NCBI GenBank assembly: GCA_910578075.1
Contig: CAJTPK010000042.1
Coordinates: forward strand, 1-16,276
Origin: an uncultured Muribaculaceae bacterium
Lineage (GTDB): Bacteria; Bacteroidota; Bacteroidia; Bacteroidales; Muribaculaceae
Length of the DNA: 16,276 nt
Direction: 5' to 3'
Positions 14,943-16,276 of this stretch are shown here, in pieces. The position numbers were made by a program, and so were the translations under genes. Positions within the stretch are counted from its first letter, which is position 1. Every line of letters begins with the position of its first letter. The notes under the pieces were generated by a model. That model was not told the DNA's origin and searched no databases. It worked only from the letters and a program-made list of their open reading frames with translations.

Positions 14943-15059
14943 ATGGCATTAAATTTCAACGTAGTTGAAGCTGCTCAGAACGCTAACGAAGTTTTCCAGT
15001 TCTGCAACTTCTCACAGAACGGTCCCTGCGACATGTGCTGGGGCGACCTCAGCCTCTAA
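14943..15059 (+). CDS. 38-residue Cys-containing RiPP-like precursor peptide
   Basis: ATG at 14943, TAA at 15057-15059. The first 20 residues (MALNFNVVEAAQNANEVFQF) look like a helical leader. The last 18 hold three cysteines (C21, C29, C32) with Gly, Pro and Asp between them, ending DMCWGDLSL. Codons are strongly biased to C-ending and other apparently preferred forms (AAC, TTC, CAG, GAC, CTC), unlike the surrounding genes, which suggests high expression. It is directly upstream of a hairpin with T-run and a radical SAM/SPASM enzyme, the standard layout of radical-SAM-modified peptides. The cysteines could be thioether donors, as in sactipeptides or ranthipeptides. No family name is recognised; the precursor role is inferred from size, Cys content and position. 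Confidence 0.75.
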   Translation: MALNFNVVEAAQNANEVFQFCNFSQNGPCDMCWGDLSL

Positions 15060-15083
15060 CAAGAGGTAAATCTTACAACAATG

Positions 15084-15125
15084 GGTGAAGTCCTATGGAT
15101 TTCGGTTTATGGGACTTCACCTTTT
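15084..15125 (+). terminator. Attenuator/terminator between precursor and radical SAM gene
   Basis: A 13-bp stem (15084-15096 with 15109-15121, one G-T pair, core GGTGAAGTCC/GGACTTCACC) closes a 12-base loop and is followed by TTTT at 15122-15125. It lies 24 bases after the precursor stop and ends 13 bases before the radical SAM ATG. Partial termination here would give abundant precursor mRNA and less enzyme mRNA, as in many RiPP operons. Confidence 0.8.
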
Positions 15126-15138
15126 AATACGAACAACA

Positions 15139-16276
15139 ATGAAGTGGTCTAAATACAATATACTCAGTAAATCTGACAAATACGGACATCTGCTCTTCAA
15201 TACCATGTCGATGGTGTTTCTTCAAATCAACGAAGAAGATTTACAGGCATGGCTTGAACTTAAATCAAACCCTGACAAGGTTGCCGAGATTTCCAATGGA
15301 GACTTCCTGCTGAAATCGCGCATAATTGTCAAGGATGATGATGAAGACCTGAATGTTTACCTCACCGATGTACTGAAGAATCGCTATAATTCAAGCGACC
15401 TTGCACTGACGATATTACCTACAAGAGGGTGCAACTTCGGATGTATTTACTGCTATGAGCAGGAACGCCCAATGATCAATATGTCAGAAGATACCGAACA
15501 GGCAATCATTCGATTTGTCAAGAGCAATCCCAATCTTAAAAGGCTCAGCGTAGTCTGGTATGGTGGTGAGCCTCTCATCAATTTCCCATCAATACAGCGA
15601 TTGAGTGAGGCTTTCATCGGCATGGGTATTGAGTATAGTGCTAAAATGGTGTGTAACGGATATCTATTGACCGAAGATATTGCAAATGAGATTGAACGGC
15701 TTAAAATCCGGAATATCCAGATTACTCTCGATGGTATTGCCGATATTCACGACAAGCGTCGCCCGCTTCTTGGAGGTCAACCCACCTATGAAAAGATAAT
15801 GAGTAATCTCAAATATCTTTTGTCCGTGAACCATAGTGTGACTATTGACGTCAGAAGCAATATCGACCGCCGAAATATGGATGAATATCACACCTTTTAT
15901 GAGGGATTTCGTAAAGAGATACCTGATAATCGTGTCACTCTGTACCCCGGATTTGTCAGCGATTTGCTTTCAGATGAATGTGTTTCTGCGGAAGACAACA
16001 TCAGTGAAGGTGGCTATAAGGCACAATTTGCTCTTGACATATTCAATCGTTATGGTATAGAGATAAAAGCATTTCTCCCAAAATTCCGTCGTCATAGCTG
16101 CGTGGCCAGCAAATATTTTGCATTTGTAATCGGGCCAGAGGGCGAGATTTACAAATGCTGGCGTATGGTAGGCAATAAGGAACAGACACTTGGGAATGTC
16201 CGTTCCGGACTTGACTTGGCTAAATTCTCTCGCTATCTCGTAGGTGCAGACTACACACGTGACCCCAAGTGTTTGA
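15139..16276 (+). CDS. Radical SAM/SPASM peptide-modifying enzyme (3' end outside window)
   Basis: The frame runs from the ATG at 15139 to the right edge (379 residues visible). An N-terminal region (1-90, SKYNIL, then GHLLFNTMSMVFLQI) is of the type seen in front of Bacteroidales peptide maturases. The radical SAM domain has the cluster motif CNFGCIYCYE (C98, C102, C105), then WYGGEPL (141-145, the GGEP SAM-binding motif) and ITLDGIADIHDKRRP. The SPASM region starts with C321 and C340 (IGPEGEIYKCW) and reaches DPKC (C378) at the edge; these ligate auxiliary Fe-S clusters. Such enzymes form thioether or C-C crosslinks on peptides or mature sulfatases. The adjacent Cys-containing small peptide favours peptide modification. 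Transporter or peptidase genes may follow outside the window. Confidence 0.9.
   Translation, partial: MKWSKYNILSKSDKYGHLLFNTMSMVFLQINEEDLQAWLELKSNPDKVAEISNGDFLLKSRIIVKDDDEDLNVYLTDVLKNRYNSSDLALTILPTRGCNFGCIYCYEQERPMINMSEDTEQAIIRFVKSNPNLKRLSVVWYGGEPLINFPSIQRLSEAFIGMGIEYSAKMVCNGYLLTEDIANEIERLKIRNIQITLDGIADIHDKRRPLLGGQPTYEKIMSNLKYLLSVNHSVTIDVRSNIDRRNMDEYHTFYEGFRKEIPDNRVTLYPGFVSDLLSDECVSAEDNISEGGYKAQFALDIFNRYGIEIKAFLPKFRRHSCVASKYFAFVIGPEGEIYKCWRMVGNKEQTLGNVRSGLDLAKFSRYLVGADYTRDPKCL

Overview
The window looks like a Bacteroidales gut-type genome. The left part carries the Bacteroides conjugative-transposon genes traM, traN, traO, a traP-like primase and traQ. Coding starts lack a clear Shine-Dalgarno and are preceded by A-rich sequence. 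The one good promoter has the Bacteroidetes form TTG-N19-TAnnTTTG. All recognised genes lie on the + strand.

Region 1 (1-4880) is the distal part of a Tra operon of an integrative conjugative element (ICE). It holds the C-terminal part of TraM (VirB10-like), TraN (VirB9-like), TraO, a small metal-free CHC2-like protein, a Toprim primase that repeats that domain, TraQ, and a GH24-type lysozyme that could open peptidoglycan for the conjugation channel. Genes are spaced by a few bases or overlap by four, and a strong hairpin follows the lysozyme.

Region 2 (4914-6829) is a tyrosine recombinase gene followed by about 710 bases with no convincing gene. This stretch begins with a large nested hairpin. 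It then holds four copies of a short palindromic motif arranged +,+,-,-. The outer pair is joined to outward-facing TAACTTTG promoter boxes, and the inner pair shares a perfect 17-bp inverted repeat. The layout resembles a recombinase-controlled invertible promoter segment or the attachment end of the element. The right-facing promoter would drive region 3.

Region 3 (6830-14648) is a tight co-directional operon, visibly AT-richer than the tra genes. It encodes a JAB/JAMM metalloprotease, an E2-like (UBC-fold) protein with a candidate catalytic Cys, a 63-residue protein of unknown type, an E1-like ThiF adenylating enzyme, a 1266-residue ATPase (Clp-N-like domain, one degenerate AAA+ domain and three tandem CbxX/CfxQ-type AAA+ domains), a membrane protein with an SH3 domain, and a multi-zinc-ribbon protein. 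I read it as a bacterial ubiquitin-like conjugation/deconjugation module linked to a large unfoldase-like machine. No classical beta-grasp modifier is recognisable; the 63-residue protein is the best candidate for the modifier or a dedicated target.

Region 4 (14674-16276) holds a 54-residue amphipathic hydrophobic peptide, a 38-residue Cys-containing peptide, a hairpin with T-run, and a radical SAM/SPASM enzyme cut by the right edge. This is a RiPP-like cassette (short precursor, attenuator, maturase). Whether regions 3 and 4 form one system or are two neighbouring cargo modules cannot be decided from this window, but all genes are co-directional and no strong terminator was seen between them.
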